Assembly: GCF_030546645.1 (NCBI RefSeq)
Contig: NZ_JAUOTO010000011.1
Location: forward strand, 62,001-126,000
Source: Flavitalea plasmicola
GTDB taxonomy: Bacteria; Bacteroidota; Bacteroidia; Chitinophagales; Chitinophagaceae
Direction of reading: 5' to 3'
DNA length: 64,000 nucleotides
Below, piece by piece: positions 15,779 through 24,336 of this stretch (within the stretch, counting starts at the first letter, position 1; each line of letters starts with the position of its first letter). The translations under genes were made by a program, and so were the position numbers. Under the pieces are notes generated by a model. The model was not told the DNA's origin. It searched no databases and worked only from the letters and a program-made list of their open reading frames with translations.

Positions 15779-16998
15779 AAATAGCTCAGCCACCATTTCT
15801 GCGCCTGGTTGGCCCTTTTATATCGGTCGAAACGGCTGCTCAGCGGATAAAGCATTACGATCACCGCCATCCATACAAGGTATACCACCGGCAGCGAGAA
15901 CCCATAGCCTTTTAGCTGGGGGTTGGCCGTTACCCAGGTGGTAAGGTCTACCATATCCGAGGCCGCATGGCCGGAGGCCATGGCGGCCAGGATGGCCAGT
16001 CCATGAATGAGCGGTATGTGCACCAGGTAGTAGAACATAGGGACGCGGCCAAAGACGGTGAGTTTTGAAGTTAATGCGTTGAGTGGTTTTTCCGAATAAG
16101 CCAGGAAGAGCAGGGCGGGGCCCAGCGTCATGAGGGCATATAGCAGGGATGGGGGATATTTTGTCGTGTTGATGAACGACATCAGGGTATAGATCGCATT
16201 CTTTTGGGAAGACCAATGTGAGGGATCGCCGTAGATATTTGTCCAGCGCAATAAGACGAACAATACGATGGCGCCGATGCCCAGGTTGCGCAGCGATCTT
16301 TTCCGGAACTCAGGGGCCACACCGGGTGCGTATAAACTACCCAGGCAATAACCCAGGGTGATGATGCCGATCCATGGGATGATGGGATAGCCGACCAGCG
16401 GATTGATGCCTCCAAATTGGAAGGCAAAGCTTTGTTCATGCAGGAGGGCCCAAAGGAAGGCAGGTAAACCTTTGCCGGCCACATGGGTCGTATCGAGGAA
16501 ATTGTGCCCGGCCACCAGGACCACACCAATCAGCAGGATGACGGGGCGGGGCAGGTGGATCAACAGGGAAAGGGCCATCATGCTGATGCCAAAGGCCCAG
16601 ATCACCTGCAGGATCAGTGCAGGATAGTGGGGATTAAAGGTCCATTCCAATGTGACGATGGCTAATTCCGCCACCACCAGCCACAGACCCCGGGTAAAAA
16701 GGAAGAAGGAAAGCGCTTTTTTGCCGTTCTTCAGCCCATAAAGGCAGGCGGACACGCCGGCCAGCATCATAAAGATGGGCGCGCAGAAATGGGTTATCCA
16801 CCGGGTCAGGAAGATGGGGACTGAGGTATGTTGAAGGTCGGTGGGATCGTTGACGTAGGAATAAGCGTGGAAGTAGTCACGGACATGGTCCAGCGCCATG
16901 ATGATCATGACGGTACCTCTTAGCAGATCGATGGATTCAATACGTTTGCTTTTCGTTTTGGCGGCTGCGATGGGCGCAGCGACGGCAGTATTAGACAT
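15775..16998 (-). CDS. DUF1624 / heparan-alpha-glucosaminide acetyltransferase-like membrane protein
   Basis: A 407-residue polytopic membrane protein with about ten hydrophobic helices. The N-terminal RIESIDLLRGTVMIIMALDH followed by histidines (VRDYFH) is the signature of the DUF1624/HGSNAT-like acyltransferase family, thought to move acetyl groups across a membrane to sugars. The bacterial substrate is unknown. A related family member (DUF5009) lies at 28837. It is a single gene with its own upstream region. Confidence 0.85.
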   Translation of the reverse strand: MSNTAVAAPIAAAKTKSKRIESIDLLRGTVMIIMALDHVRDYFHAYSYVNDPTDLQHTSVPIFLTRWITHFCAPIFMMLAGVSACLYGLKNGKKALSFFLFTRGLWLVVAELAIVTLEWTFNPHYPALILQVIWAFGISMMALSLLIHLPRPVILLIGVVLVAGHNFLDTTHVAGKGLPAFLWALLHEQSFAFQFGGINPLVGYPIIPWIGIITLGYCLGSLYAPGVAPEFRKRSLRNLGIGAIVLFVLLRWTNIYGDPSHWSSQKNAIYTLMSFINTTKYPPSLLYALMTLGPALLFLAYSEKPLNALTSKLTVFGRVPMFYYLVHIPLIHGLAILAAMASGHAASDMVDLTTWVTANPQLKGYGFSLPVVYLVWMAVIVMLYPLSSRFDRYKRANQAQKWWLSYF

Positions 16999-17092
16999 AC
17001 CGTAAACTTAGTAAAAAAGAATTAAATGCGGTAATTTTTAATTTTTGTCGAATAAAATTCGATATCAGCGGTAGTATTCAATTTCCCAACGG
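16999..17092. other. Intergenic region with short inverted repeat
   Basis: AT-rich gap between the DUF1624 start and the response regulator stop. TCGAAT-AAA-ATTCGA (17048-17062) is a perfect inverted repeat, not followed by a strong T-run. It could be an operator for the DUF1624 gene or a weak terminator of the regulator. Confidence 0.3.
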
Positions 17093-17470
17093 TCAGACTT
17101 CCGGCACGGGCTGATTGATGGCGACCTGGACGATGGCTTCCAATTCAATGATATCAAAAGGTTTTTGAAGGAAATAGTCCGCGTGTGCTTCTTTTGCCAG
17201 CTGCGTGACGTTGCTGTTCGCGCTGAAGAAGATGACTGGAATGCCTTGCAGGTCAGTGGTATTTTTCAGCTCTTTCGTAGCTTCTATGCCACCGGGTCCG
17301 GGGATCCAGTTGTCCATGAGGATGACATCCGGCTGCAGGTTTCTGACGCGATCGACCACCTGGTGGGAATTATTGAGGGTAGAGACGTCAAATCCTTTCT
17401 TTTTGAGCACGATGGAGCATATCTGCAATATGTCCATGTCATCGTCTAGTATCAGTACCTTTTTATTCAT
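17093..17470 (-). CDS. Single-domain response regulator
   Basis: A 125-residue CheY-like receiver with no output domain. The acidic pocket is DDDMD near residues 9-13, the phospho-acceptor is the Asp of VILMDNWIPGPGG, and the lysine is in FLQKPFD. The start at 17470 (MNKKVLILDDD) was chosen over 17539, whose extension lies in a hairpin region. No kinase is adjacent, so it is an orphan; it may take phosphate from a kinase such as those at 9616 or 10793, which is only a guess. Confidence 0.9.
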   Translation of the reverse strand: MNKKVLILDDDMDILQICSIVLKKKGFDVSTLNNSHQVVDRVRNLQPDVILMDNWIPGPGGIEATKELKNTTDLQGIPVIFFSANSNVTQLAKEAHADYFLQKPFDIIELEAIVQVAINQPVPEV

Positions 17471-17486
17471 ATTATTACTATAAAAG

Positions 17487-17516
17487 TAAACAGCTTCCTC
17501 TGAGGGGAGCTGTTTA
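17487..17516 (-). terminator. 12-bp stem hairpin before the response regulator
   Basis: TAAACAGCTTCC (17487-17498) pairs with GGGAGCTGTTTA (17505-17516), with one G-T pair and a six-base loop. On the minus strand it is followed by CTTTTATAG, so it can act as a terminator of the upstream operon; the following bases also resemble a promoter -7 element of the regulator (TACTTTTA). Confidence 0.5.
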
Positions 17517-17538
17517 TCTATCATAAAATTTCGTGCCA

Positions 17539-17558
17539 CCCGCTGCGGTGACAGCGGG
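17539..17558 (-). terminator. GC-rich hairpin after the small membrane protein gene
   Basis: CCCGCTG (17539-17545) pairs perfectly with CAGCGGG (17552-17558) around a six-base loop. On the minus strand it lies about 40 bases past the stop at 17597 and is followed by an A/T-rich stretch. It is the first of two hairpins in this gap. Confidence 0.4.
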
Positions 17559-17596
17559 CAGGGAAGTATATTTCTTTCTGAATGTGGATAAGTTGC

Positions 17597-17992
17597 TCAG
17601 GCTTTTTGCCGGATGAACAAAGGCTTCAGCGTGTACCAGGCTAAAGCCGGGAAGAAGTGCATGGGGATGACCATGCCGGGAAAGAGCTCGGGCGTTTCTA
17701 GCGTCGTGGGCAGTTTATAGGAGATGGGCGTCAGCAGGCTGGCAAAGCTCAGGATGGTGAACAGCAGGTTGAATACGATCTCGCCTTTATCCTTCAACCA
17801 TTTGTCCAGCGCCGTGAATCCGATGGCAGCCAGGACGCCGCCGGCCACACTGCCTGCGACGATGCGTATGGAGGAGGCTACTTTGCTGAAGTCCGCTTCA
17901 TTGATGGAATAATAGAGATGTGCGTAGATCAGTCCGGCCAGGCCGGCAAGGAGGCCGGATATGATGCCGAGAACGAGTGCTTTTTTAAACAT
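17597..17992 (-). CDS. Small membrane protein of unknown function (four helices)
   Basis: A 131-residue protein with four predicted membrane helices: about residues 5-27 (glycine-rich, SGLLAGLAGL), 43-62, 73-92 and 104-122. I do not recognise the family. It starts 12 bases after the second YceI gene on the same strand, so it is probably the last gene of the TetR-nitroreductase-YceI group, ahead of two hairpins. Confidence 0.7.
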   Translation of the reverse strand: MFKKALVLGIISGLLAGLAGLIYAHLYYSINEADFSKVASSIRIVAGSVAGGVLAAIGFTALDKWLKDKGEIVFNLLFTILSFASLLTPISYKLPTTLETPELFPGMVIPMHFFPALAWYTLKPLFIRQKA

Positions 17993-18004
17993 GGGGGTTA
18001 GCGT

Positions 18005-18535
18005 TTATTTGGTAACAGGGACTTTGATATCTATTTTGATCTGCTCGCCTACATCCCCGCCAGGCTTGCCGACCTTGAAGTCGCTGCGATTGACGGTGAA
18101 GCTACCGGTGAAGACGGCGCCAGCGGCGCTCTTCTGAAAAGTGAAAGGGATGGTAGTGGATCTCTTAACGCCGTGTACTTCCAGATCACCCGTGACCTGG
18201 AATCCATTGCCGGCCTTTACAACTTTCTGGGATACATAACGGATCTGTGGATATTTGGCTGCATCGAACCATTCGTCGCTTTTTGCGTGCTTGTTCTGCA
18301 GGCCATTGCCTGTATTGATGGATGCCACGTCGATGCTGACATTGAATTTCGATGCAGCGGGGTTTTGCTCGTCGAAGACGATGTCGCCTTTAAAGGTCTT
18401 GAAGACGCCGGATGCGTCGTTGCTTGAAAATTCTATGTTATAGCCGTCAGCTATCTTCCAATTGGTGGCAATGAAGGTAAAAGCACTTGTTGTCAGGATC
18501 AGTGTGGCTATTGCGGGATAGATATACTTGTTCAT
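18005..18535 (-). CDS. YceI family periplasmic protein (second copy)
   Basis: A 176-residue exported protein: an N-terminal signal peptide or anchor (IATLILTTSAFTFIA), then one YceI lipocalin-like domain. Typical stretches are WKIADGYNIEFSSNDASGVF, VDVASINTGN-like pattern, HAKSDEWFDAAKYPQIRY and GDLEVHGVKRSTTIPF. YceI proteins bind polyisoprenoid lipids such as quinones. It shares pattern but limited identity with the neighbouring copy at 18591. A strong hairpin separates the two genes. Confidence 0.9.
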   Translation of the reverse strand: MNKYIYPAIATLILTTSAFTFIATNWKIADGYNIEFSSNDASGVFKTFKGDIVFDEQNPAASKFNVSIDVASINTGNGLQNKHAKSDEWFDAAKYPQIRYVSQKVVKAGNGFQVTGDLEVHGVKRSTTIPFTFQKSAAGAVFTGSFTVNRSDFKVGKPGGDVGEQIKIDIKVPVTK

Positions 18536-18552
18536 AAAAAATTCTTTGAAGA

Positions 18553-18581
18553 TACCCTATCCACCATCGGTGGATAGGGTA
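18553..18581 (-). terminator. 13-bp perfect hairpin between the two YceI genes
   Basis: TACCCTATCCACC (18553-18565) and GGTGGATAGGGTA (18569-18581) pair perfectly around a three-base loop (ATC). It lies nine bases past the stop of the first YceI gene. No immediate T-run follows on the minus strand (the nearest, six T, is just before the next ATG), so it may be a terminator, an attenuator or an RNA-stabilising hairpin that sets different levels of the two proteins. Confidence 0.6.
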
Positions 18582-18590
18582 GAAAGATAA

Positions 18591-19163
18591 TTAATCTTTT
18601 ACGAATTCTGCATTTGCGTTCAGGGCTACTTCGTCGCTCAGCATAGCGCTGGGGAAGCCTGTGGCGATGCCGAAATCGGTACGTTTGATCGTGCCAGTGA
18701 CTTTAAAGCCTGCTACGGTTTTTTTGCTCTGGGGATTTTGAGTCGTACCGTTGAGCGTGGCTGTCAGCACTACGGGCTTGGTAACGCCATGCAAAGTAAG
18801 GTCGCCGGCTACTTCATACGTCTTGGCGCCAGTCTTTTTAAAGGAAGTGCTTTTAAAGGTCAGCGTGGGGTATTTAGCTGCGTCAAAGAAATCGGGGCTT
18901 TTCAGGTGATTGTTCCTTTGTTCGTTGCCTGTGTTGATGGTGCTTACTTCTGCGCTTAGGTCTACTACGGCATCCGTGAGGTCGTCCTTGGACGCGGTGA
19001 TCTTTGCGGTGACGCTGCCGAAGTTGCCGTCGATCTCGGAGATGCCCAGGTGGGTAATTCCGAAATTCAGCTGGGAATGCGCTTTATCCCAGTTCCAGGT
19101 CTGAGAAAAACCAGCGGTTGATAAAAGGGTAAAAAATGCTGCTGTTACGAGTGTCGATTTCAT
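18591..19163 (-). CDS. YceI family periplasmic protein (first copy)
   Basis: A 190-residue secreted protein with a cleavable signal peptide (TAAFFTLLSTAGFSQT) and a single YceI domain: WNWDKAHSQLNFGITHLGIS at the start, EVSTINTGNEQRNNHLKSPD, FDAAKYPTLTFKS and AGDLTLHGVTKPV. Expected to bind an isoprenoid lipid in the periplasm. It follows the nitroreductase by about 100 bases. Confidence 0.92.
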   Translation of the reverse strand: MKSTLVTAAFFTLLSTAGFSQTWNWDKAHSQLNFGITHLGISEIDGNFGSVTAKITASKDDLTDAVVDLSAEVSTINTGNEQRNNHLKSPDFFDAAKYPTLTFKSTSFKKTGAKTYEVAGDLTLHGVTKPVVLTATLNGTTQNPQSKKTVAGFKVTGTIKRTDFGIATGFPSAMLSDEVALNANAEFVKD

Positions 19164-19264
19164 TTTTTTTGTTTTTTGATATGTATAGGTTAATTAACGA
19201 CAAAATACGAACGAAGGTTGAATTTTAATGTTTAAACTTTGAGCTAATTGTTAATAAAAAAATA

Positions 19265-19897
19265 TTAATTCACTTCGATGATCAGTTCATTTTTGGGCCG
19301 GCGGACTTTCTTTTGCTTGAGCAGCCAGTCATTTTCCTCATCTCTGTAGCCTATTGGCAATAACGTGACGCTGCGGAGTCCTTTTTCTTTCAGTCCCAGC
19401 AATTCGTCCAGCTCATTGTTGCGGAATCCTTCCATTGGGGTAGCGTCCACGTGTTCGGTAGCGGCGGCAGCGATGGCGATGCCAAACGCCACATAGGCCT
19501 GACGGGCTGCCGTCTGAAAACGTTCTTCCCTGGGCATGGAGGCGAATTTGCTCTTCTGGAAATTACGGTAATTGTCCAGTGCGCCGGGGGGCAGGCTGCG
19601 TTCGCGGATCACCTGGTCAAACACTTCATCTATCTTTTGATCCGTAATGTCGTCCCAGGCCGCAAAGACCAGCACATGGGAGGCTTCAGTAATTTGCGGC
19701 TGATTGTTTGCGATGGGTCTTATCTTTTCCAGTAATGCAGGGTCTGTGACCGAAAGGATATTAAAAGGCTGCAGACCGCTGTTTGTAGGGGCCAGGCGGG
19801 CGGCTTCTAATATTACATCCACTTTATCCTGCGGAACTTTTTTTCCATTCATGCGCTTGGTTGCGTAGCGCCAGTTCAAAGATTCTAAAAAGTCCAT
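19265..19897 (-). CDS. Nitroreductase family FMN oxidoreductase
   Basis: About 210 residues from the ATG at 19897 (MDFLESLNWRYATKRMNGK); an alternative ATG at 19921 adds eight residues. The FMN-binding patterns RYATKRMNG, EAARLAPTNSGLQPFNIL and the late GLRSVTLLPIGYRDEEND place it with NAD(P)H-dependent nitro/quinone reductases. It is cytosolic and probably dimeric. Next to two YceI proteins that bind quinone-like lipids and a TetR regulator, it may reduce a toxic quinone or nitro compound; that is inference. Confidence 0.88.
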   Translation of the reverse strand: MDFLESLNWRYATKRMNGKKVPQDKVDVILEAARLAPTNSGLQPFNILSVTDPALLEKIRPIANNQPQITEASHVLVFAAWDDITDQKIDEVFDQVIRERSLPPGALDNYRNFQKSKFASMPREERFQTAARQAYVAFGIAIAAAATEHVDATPMEGFRNNELDELLGLKEKGLRSVTLLPIGYRDEENDWLLKQKKVRRPKNELIIEVN

Positions 19898-19984
19898 GTA
19901 TTTCGATTTTATCTGTTTCATTATATTATTAATTCTATCGCACTTATAAATTATAACACTGTTAACGCTGTGGGCAAAAAAATT

Positions 19985-20635
19985 TTAGGTTTGTTCTGAT
20001 GGTTGCCATGCCATCTGGATCCCCCGGATGAAGCTGCACAACACATCTTCCAGGACCTGCTGCGGCAGTCCCGGGTGTCCATGTTCGGGATCGTTGCCTG
20101 CCATATTGGTCAGGGAGGACATATTGATGGATACCAGTCCGTGGAGCATAGACCAGAAGGACTGGTATTTCAGGAAAGGGTCGAAAGGCAGTGATTTGCC
20201 TTCCGGTACCATGGCGACAATGCTGCCGGTGACGACTTTGTTAAAGTCCTGCATGGCCGGAATCTTGCTGGCTGTCTCGCAGGTGGGGATCCCCAGTCCG
20301 AACATCAGCTGGTAATATTCCTTATTAGCGAAAGCAAAATTCCAGTAGGCGCGCCCCATGGCCCGGATCTCATCGGCCGGGTTGGACTCGCCGGCTTTGG
20401 CGGCTGCCAGGGTTTCCGTCAGGAGCTGAAATCCTTTTTTATTGAACTCCAACAAGATAGCGTCTTTATTTTCAAAATGGCTATAGATAACGGGAACACT
20501 GTATTCGATGGCATCGGCAATTTTACGGATGGAAAAGGACTGCCATCCTTCGGTGACGACCAGTTCCCAGGCGGTGTCCAGGATGCTAGCCCTTACTTCT
20601 TCTTTTTGCCTTAGTTTACGATCTGTGATGCCCAT
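19985..20635 (-). CDS. TetR family regulator
   Basis: A 216-residue TetR-type repressor. The N-terminal helix-turn-helix is clear (GWQSFSIRKIADAIEYS, then VIYSHFENKDAIL), followed by an all-helical ligand domain with a WNFAFANKEYYQLMFG segment typical of TetR members with a C-terminal WHG-like domain. It is first in a minus-strand group of five genes and has palindromes just upstream of its start, so it probably controls itself and the genes after it. Confidence 0.9.
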   Translation of the reverse strand: MGITDRKLRQKEEVRASILDTAWELVVTEGWQSFSIRKIADAIEYSVPVIYSHFENKDAILLEFNKKGFQLLTETLAAAKAGESNPADEIRAMGRAYWNFAFANKEYYQLMFGLGIPTCETASKIPAMQDFNKVVTGSIVAMVPEGKSLPFDPFLKYQSFWSMLHGLVSINMSSLTNMAGNDPEHGHPGLPQQVLEDVLCSFIRGIQMAWQPSEQT

Positions 20636-20644
20636 TTTATAGCC

Positions 20645-20669
20645 CCGTTACTTTACCTAACGGTGTTAG
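20645..20669. promoter_or_regulatory. Overlapping palindromes upstream of tetR (likely operator)
   Basis: CCGTTA-N7-TAACGG (20645-20663) and CTAAC-GGT-GTTAG (20657-20669) overlap, 10-34 bases before the TetR ATG at 20635. TetR proteins usually bind such palindromes at their own promoter. Confidence 0.5.
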
Positions 20670-20706
20670 CAAATATACGACCCTTTTTAATTCTACCAAA
20701 ACTTTT

Positions 20707-23700
20707 TCACGGGATCATTTTCCGATTGTCTTCCTGGTTGGTGTCCATGAGATAGGTGTGAGGGTCGATCCGGGCGTTGGATGGTTTGCCTTCTACGATG
20801 ATCTCCAATGTTTTAAGTCCGGCTGTCAGCCGATGGCGCTGGAGGTAGAGCGGGGCTTTACCATAGATCGCGATATCGATGTAGTCATTCATGGGGGCGG
20901 CATGTTCTGTTCCCGTGGAGTCGAAGCAGCTCTTTTGCAGTTCCAGTTTCAGGGTCACTTTGAATTTATTTTCCCGGAGCGGAGCGGCTGAGACATCGAC
21001 GATCCTATTGTTGTAGAGGCACACTTTTTTCCAGCTGTCTTCCAGGAAATAGCGGAGTGAATCCGGTGTGTGTGCTTCCAGCGCCCGGTAGAGGTCTTCC
21101 GATCCGGCATAGTAGCCTCCGTCGCGGAATGCATACTGGTCTCTGAAGGACCGCAGGGCTGCATTCACGCTGTCTTCCCCGACGAGCCCTTGCAAGCCGT
21201 ATAATACCAGGGCTGTTTTTGCACCGAACTGATACCATTGGTTGGCGTGCAGGAGATCGTGTTCCGGCGTGTAATGGGTCCTTCGTCCCCATCCGTAATC
21301 ATTTTTTTCTCTTTGCAATTGTTCGTTCAACCCGTCCTCTCCATACTTTTTCCTGACCAGCATCAGTGCGGAATATTGGGATAGTCCTTTAGAAATGATC
21401 TGTGATCCTACCGTATGATTGGGCGCTACGGTCTGTCCCCACCATTGCTCCGCCAATGCCACGGCTGTAGTGTAATAGATATTATCCGGCAGGCCGGGTT
21501 CCCGCATGTCGGCATTCCAGCCTACCCGTTCCGTATTGAGTATTGTCTGGCAAAAGCTGCTCATCGATGGGCCGAAGAAAGAGATCTCTGCCAGGCGCAT
21601 TTGTCCGAAAGGATAGGGACCGAATTGTCGGGAGTAAGATCGAATCCCATCTTTAAGAGCGGCCATAAATCGTGGCACGTTGGCCTTGTGAGCCGGATGA
21701 TATACAACCTGGAGGTTTACGGGCTTTCCGTTCTCAAGTATGGTCGTGTCCTGCCGGATGGCATAGCGGGCCGAGGCCATGGCGGAAGGAAGGTAAAGTC
21801 TTGGGTGATCCTGCACGTAATGAAAATAATGCCGGCCTCCGCTGCTCCATTCATTTTCCAGGGTGCCCGGTGCGATAGCCCATTGGTCGCCTGCCGTACT
21901 TACGGTGATATCCAGGGTTACCAGGTCTGCGTTGAAGCCGGATTCCAGGCTTCGCCTGCCTGCGGGATCGTCGTGAGGAATGTCTGCTTCGTGCTTTTCC
22001 GGGAGACCGAATTTTCTCCTGTCATCGTTGTTAGCCAGTTCTTCTCCATCATCGTAGCCCAGGGCAGGCAAGCCTCCGTTGAACACAAAGCCGTTGCGCA
22101 GCATGGCCAGGCCATAGAGATCGTTCTGAAAGCCGTCGAAAGAGCGCTGGCTGTGGATCTCCAGCGCTGCCGTATCTCCGGGCAACAGCGGATCCGGCAG
22201 GACGTATAGCCGGTAATCAGAAGGTTCCTTCGCGGGTCTGAGAAAATTAAATTTTCCCCGGGGAAAGGACAGGGGGTTTCTATAGGACAGGAACTGGTCG
22301 TTGTAAAGCAGGTCATAGGTCAGCCCGTCCCCATCCAGCAGGAGGCTATCGATGGGCTTGTCTCCTTTGTTCGTGATGGTCAGCCAGGCTTTTGTCGTTG
22401 CCTTTTGGTCGGAAGGATACAGGTCGCAGGTGAGGCGCAGGCTGGTGATCCTTGGCAAGGGAAGCTCATTGTACCTTTTCAGCTGTCGTTCCGCGATGGC
22501 TTTTCTTTCATTGCTTTCTGCAGGCGTTAAGTATTCGTTGAGGTAGCTGACATTATAATAGATATAGGCGCCTATCGCCAGGAACACAGTGATGGATAAA
22601 AAAGCGCCTGACCGGGCAGACCCCTGAAATCTTTGGAGGGCCAGCTGTTTTTTTTCTTTGAAGGTGGTGCTGACGCCCCGGACGTAGAAAAGGGATGCCA
22701 GGAATACCAGTACAACGCCAGCCGCCAGCCAATAGCTTTGAAACCAGAGCAGGGGTCTCAGGATATGTCCGATGCCGTCCATATCGGTGAATATGGCATC
22801 AGGGGAATGTCCATATAACAGGAGATTGTAGTTGAAATAGTGAAAGTCGGCAGCAACTATCATAAACACCCACAAAGTGATCCCAATGGCATGGGCTGCG
22901 AACTTATTGTTCACCAGGTTGTGCAGTGCATAGGAGAAAAGGACCATCTCCAGCATTTGCGGCAGCAGGTAGCTGCCCCATGCCGTGAAATACAGGGGGA
23001 AATTGAAATAGTAAAAGGACCTTGAGAGCTGGACGCCAAGGCCTACCAATATGGGTACGAGGGAAAGGAAGATGCCCAGGCAGCAAAGGCTCGATAGTTT
23101 TGCCAGGTTTAAGATCCAGGTCGGCGGTGGAAGTGCGTCGTTGATAAAGGCAAAACGAGTGTGTCTTTCCCGGTGCACGGTCTCGCCCGTATAAAAGATG
23201 ATGATAAAAAAGACGAAGTTGCCGAATACCTCGGTGAATACATCCATGAAAAAGGCTGCACGGGGATAATCTCTGACTTTCATGCCGCCCGGACCATGGT
23301 AAAATACGAAGGAAAGGAAGATAAGCCCTCCTGACAAAATGATCCAGAAATAATTATCCCTTATGATATTCAGCAGCTCTATTCGTGTAAGGCTCGACCA
23401 TGTCTTTCGCAGATAGGATCCTTCCAGCTGTACCTGCACATTCCGGAAGACGGCCCGGATGCCATTGCGTTTGATGGGGGCTGTGGTTCCGGGCGCTGCG
23501 GTACGCCGCCCATGGGCGCCGCTGAAAAAACGTTCGAAAGAGAACCGCAGGTAGGTGAGCAGGAGGATCAGGGCTCCCACGGAGATCCATATGATCCTGT
23601 TAGTCAGCATCAATCCTTGCAGGTGGATGACGGACGTGTTCAGCTGAGCAGGCGACCAGGCTGCTGTTTCCGCGCGAAGACCATTCAGGAGAAAGGGATC

Positions 23701-24327
23701 TGCGAGATAAATGACCCGGGGGTTATTGATATTGCTCAGGAAGAAGTTGCTCAGGATATAGCCCAGGAAAAGGAACATACCGCTGCTGTAGATCACCTTC
23801 ACGTTCCTGAAAATGGCTACCAGGCCGAAGAAGAGGCAGGAGGTGAAGAAGATATTGGGCAATACCAGGGTGAGCCAGGGATACAGATAGTAATAAAATT
23901 TATCGGGACCATAGCGCCCGGCGGGTGTCCATCCCAGTGCTGGTCCTAACTGACTTCCCAGCCAGGCGCCCAGCATTACGGCCATGCTGACGAGCATTAC
24001 GAAGAAAAAAGAGCCCAGCCAGCGGCCCCAGAAATAGCCTGCCTTTGTGATCGGGTAGGAGAGGTAATATTCTTTGGTATTGTGTTCGATGTCCCGGTAG
24101 AGCGGCACGCCCATGATGGAAGAGCTTACCAGCATAAGAAACAGGCTGGCTGCGCAGGAGAAGACGGCCAGCACGGCGGGCGCGTTGACCATTTCTTTTT
24201 CCTCAGCGGGTACGGCTCCGTGCCCAAAGTTGAGGGTGACGAATAGGAGCGCGCAAAGAAAATAGATATAAAAGGCCGGGCGGCGCAGGCGATATTTTAT
24301 TTCGAAAAGGAAGATTTGCAGCAGCAT
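20707..24327 (-). CDS. ABC-2 permease fused to a degenerate M1 peptidase domain
   Basis: A 1206-residue protein. The N-terminal half (about 1-590) holds two sets of hydrophobic helices typical of ABC-2 permeases, with a soluble break between them. The second half, after a last helix near residue 590, is an M1 aminopeptidase-like domain. Here the zinc motif HExxH before QWWG reads VALAE (residues 956-960), and the following ligand glutamate in the xEGL element is lysine (ISKGLSQY). All three zinc ligands and the catalytic glutamate are thus missing, so peptidase activity is not expected; a binding or gating role is more likely. It follows the ATPase gene by nine bases and is last in the GntR operon. 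Confidence 0.9.
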   Translation of the reverse strand: MLLQIFLFEIKYRLRRPAFYIYFLCALLFVTLNFGHGAVPAEEKEMVNAPAVLAVFSCAASLFLMLVSSSIMGVPLYRDIEHNTKEYYLSYPITKAGYFWGRWLGSFFFVMLVSMAVMLGAWLGSQLGPALGWTPAGRYGPDKFYYYLYPWLTLVLPNIFFTSCLFFGLVAIFRNVKVIYSSGMFLFLGYILSNFFLSNINNPRVIYLADPFLLNGLRAETAAWSPAQLNTSVIHLQGLMLTNRIIWISVGALILLLTYLRFSFERFFSGAHGRRTAAPGTTAPIKRNGIRAVFRNVQVQLEGSYLRKTWSSLTRIELLNIIRDNYFWIILSGGLIFLSFVFYHGPGGMKVRDYPRAAFFMDVFTEVFGNFVFFIIIFYTGETVHRERHTRFAFINDALPPPTWILNLAKLSSLCCLGIFLSLVPILVGLGVQLSRSFYYFNFPLYFTAWGSYLLPQMLEMVLFSYALHNLVNNKFAAHAIGITLWVFMIVAADFHYFNYNLLLYGHSPDAIFTDMDGIGHILRPLLWFQSYWLAAGVVLVFLASLFYVRGVSTTFKEKKQLALQRFQGSARSGAFLSITVFLAIGAYIYYNVSYLNEYLTPAESNERKAIAERQLKRYNELPLPRITSLRLTCDLYPSDQKATTKAWLTITNKGDKPIDSLLLDGDGLTYDLLYNDQFLSYRNPLSFPRGKFNFLRPAKEPSDYRLYVLPDPLLPGDTAALEIHSQRSFDGFQNDLYGLAMLRNGFVFNGGLPALGYDDGEELANNDDRRKFGLPEKHEADIPHDDPAGRRSLESGFNADLVTLDITVSTAGDQWAIAPGTLENEWSSGGRHYFHYVQDHPRLYLPSAMASARYAIRQDTTILENGKPVNLQVVYHPAHKANVPRFMAALKDGIRSYSRQFGPYPFGQMRLAEISFFGPSMSSFCQTILNTERVGWNADMREPGLPDNIYYTTAVALAEQWWGQTVAPNHTVGSQIISKGLSQYSALMLVRKKYGEDGLNEQLQREKNDYGWGRRTHYTPEHDLLHANQWYQFGAKTALVLYGLQGLVGEDSVNAALRSFRDQYAFRDGGYYAGSEDLYRALEAHTPDSLRYFLEDSWKKVCLYNNRIVDVSAAPLRENKFKVTLKLELQKSCFDSTGTEHAAPMNDYIDIAIYGKAPLYLQRHRLTAGLKTLEIIVEGKPSNARIDPHTYLMDTNQEDNRKMIP

Positions 24328-24336
24328 AGAAAGAAA

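Noticed and set aside
17522-17566. TGGCACG motif as sigma54 promoter of the response regulator
   Set aside because: The -12 part reads TTTA instead of TTGC, and it is part of the hairpin region.
21415-22209. Plus-strand open frame of 264 codons
   Set aside because: Opposite the permease-M1 fusion gene, no recognisable motif or start context.
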